Shown piece after piece: positions 6,180-6,841 of a DNA stretch of 6,841 bases; the first letter of the stretch is position 1; each line of letters begins with the position of its first letter. Under the pieces are notes generated by a model that did not search any database, was not told the DNA's origin, and was given only the letters and a program-made list of their open reading frames with translations. Where the stretch lies: contig JAJNBO010000135.1 in assembly GCA_021156245.1 (NCBI GenBank), forward strand, positions 1 to 6,841, written 5' to 3'. The DNA is from Ramlibacter sp. GTDB taxonomy: Bacteria; Pseudomonadota; Gammaproteobacteria; Burkholderiales; Burkholderiaceae_C. Made by a program: the position numbers and the translations under genes.

Positions 6180-6841
6180 TGCCACCGGCCACTTCGGCCA
6201 CTACGGCGGCAGTTTCGTCAGCGAGACGCTGACCCACGCGATCAGCGAACTGCGCGACGCCTACGCGAAGTACCAGAACGACGCGGAATTCCTGCGCGAA
6301 TTCCACTACGAACTCAAGCACTTCGTCGGGCGGCCCTCGCCGGTCTACCACGCCGAGCGGATGAGCCGCGAACAGGGCGGCGCGCAGATCTACCTGAAGC
6401 GCGAAGACCTCAACCACACGGGCGCGCACAAGATCAACAACGTGATCGGCCAGGCCATGCTCGCCCGTCGCATGGGCAAGCCGCGCGTGATCGCCGAAAC
6501 CGGTGCCGGCCAGCATGGCGTGGCGACCGCGACGATCTGCGCGCGCTACGGGCTGGAATGCGTTGTGTACATGGGCGTCAACGACGTCAAGCGCCAGAGC
6601 CCCAACGTCTACCGCATGAACCTGCTCGGCGCGCGCGTCGTGCCCGTGGAATCCGGCAGCAAGACCTTGAAGGACGCGCTGAACGAGGCGATGCGCGACT
6701 GGGTCACCAACGTCGAGAACACCTTCTACATCATCGGAACGGTGGCGGGCCCGCATCCCTACCCGATGATGGTGCGCGACTTCCAGAGCGTGATCGGCAA
6801 GGAATGCATCGAGCAGATGCCGCAGCTCGCGGGCAAGCAGC
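6157..6841 (+). CDS. trpB: Tryptophan synthase beta chain, N-terminal part (3' end outside window)
   Basis: The frame is open from ATG 6157 to the window end, giving 228 residues of a protein that is usually about 400. TrpB condenses indole, channelled from TrpA, with serine to make tryptophan, using PLP, in the cytosolic alpha2-beta2 complex. The N-terminal [11 protein letters not shown] is the family signature. The PLP Schiff-base lysine is Lys92 in HTGAHKINN. The catalytic glutamate is Glu114 in [48 protein letters not shown] and [15 protein letters not shown] all match the beta subunit of the TrpA-coupled class (TrpB1). The glycine-rich phosphate-binding region and C-terminus lie beyond the window. 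The start overlaps trpF by 23 bp in a different frame. trpA would be expected next downstream. Confidence 0.96.
   Translation, partial: MSSYQQPDATGHFGHYGGSFVSETLTHAISELRDAYAKYQNDAEFLREFHYELKHFVGRPSPVYHAERMSREQGGAQIYLKREDLNHTGAHKINNVIGQAMLARRMGKPRVIAETGAGQHGVATATICARYGLECVVYMGVNDVKRQSPNVYRMNLLGARVVPVESGSKTLKDALNEAMRDWVTNVENTFYIIGTVAGPHPYPMMVRDFQSVIGKECIEQMPQLAGKQ

Noticed and set aside
6100..6756. A 218-codon minus-strand frame opposite trpB
   Set aside because: trpB on the + strand carries all expected catalytic motifs; the antisense product has no recognisable domain.
1..6841. A novel defence, mobile or CRISPR-type system
   Set aside because: I found no direct-repeat array, transposase, integrase, terminal inverted repeats, reverse transcriptase or toxin-antitoxin pair. 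All substantial genes are recognised housekeeping or envelope functions.

Overview
This 6.8 kb window is G+C-rich chromosomal DNA from a betaproteobacterium, most likely order Burkholderiales and probably Comamonadaceae (Ramlibacter/Variovorax-like). That placement is an inference from protein character, codon bias and gene order (leuB-asd-fimV-truA-trpF-trpB), a locus I recall as typical of Burkholderiales. All genes lie on the + strand. I see no mobile element, CRISPR array, tRNA or rRNA.

Layout: 1-172 is the 3' end of leuB (3-isopropylmalate dehydrogenase). 249-1397 is a complete asd (aspartate-semialdehyde dehydrogenase). 1398-1539 is an intergenic stretch with a hairpin and a good sigma70-type promoter candidate. 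1540-4494 is fimV, a large inner-membrane/peptidoglycan-binding hub protein with two long Pro/Ala-rich linkers. 4495-4600 holds two GC-rich stem-loops that look like degenerate REP units. 4601-5383 is truA (tRNA pseudouridine synthase, GTG start). 5439-6179 is trpF (phosphoribosylanthranilate isomerase). trpB (tryptophan synthase beta) starts at 6157, overlaps trpF by 23 bp and runs off the window end.

Functionally this is a housekeeping cluster. leuB and asd serve leucine and aspartate-family amino acid synthesis. trpF and trpB serve tryptophan synthesis. truA modifies tRNA anticodon arms. fimV is the outlier, a cell-envelope/polarity/type IV pilus assembly factor. Close spacing and good ribosome binding sites suggest that truA-trpF-trpB are co-transcribed, with trpF-trpB translationally coupled. 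fimV may start a new transcript from its own promoter.

I found no convincing undescribed system. The points worth a second look are fine-scale: the fimV promoter and what it says about the start codon, an in-frame hexanucleotide microsatellite in fimV, the REP-like hairpins, and the trpF-trpB overlap with a possible internal promoter. The very long antisense open frames opposite fimV are best explained by G+C composition.
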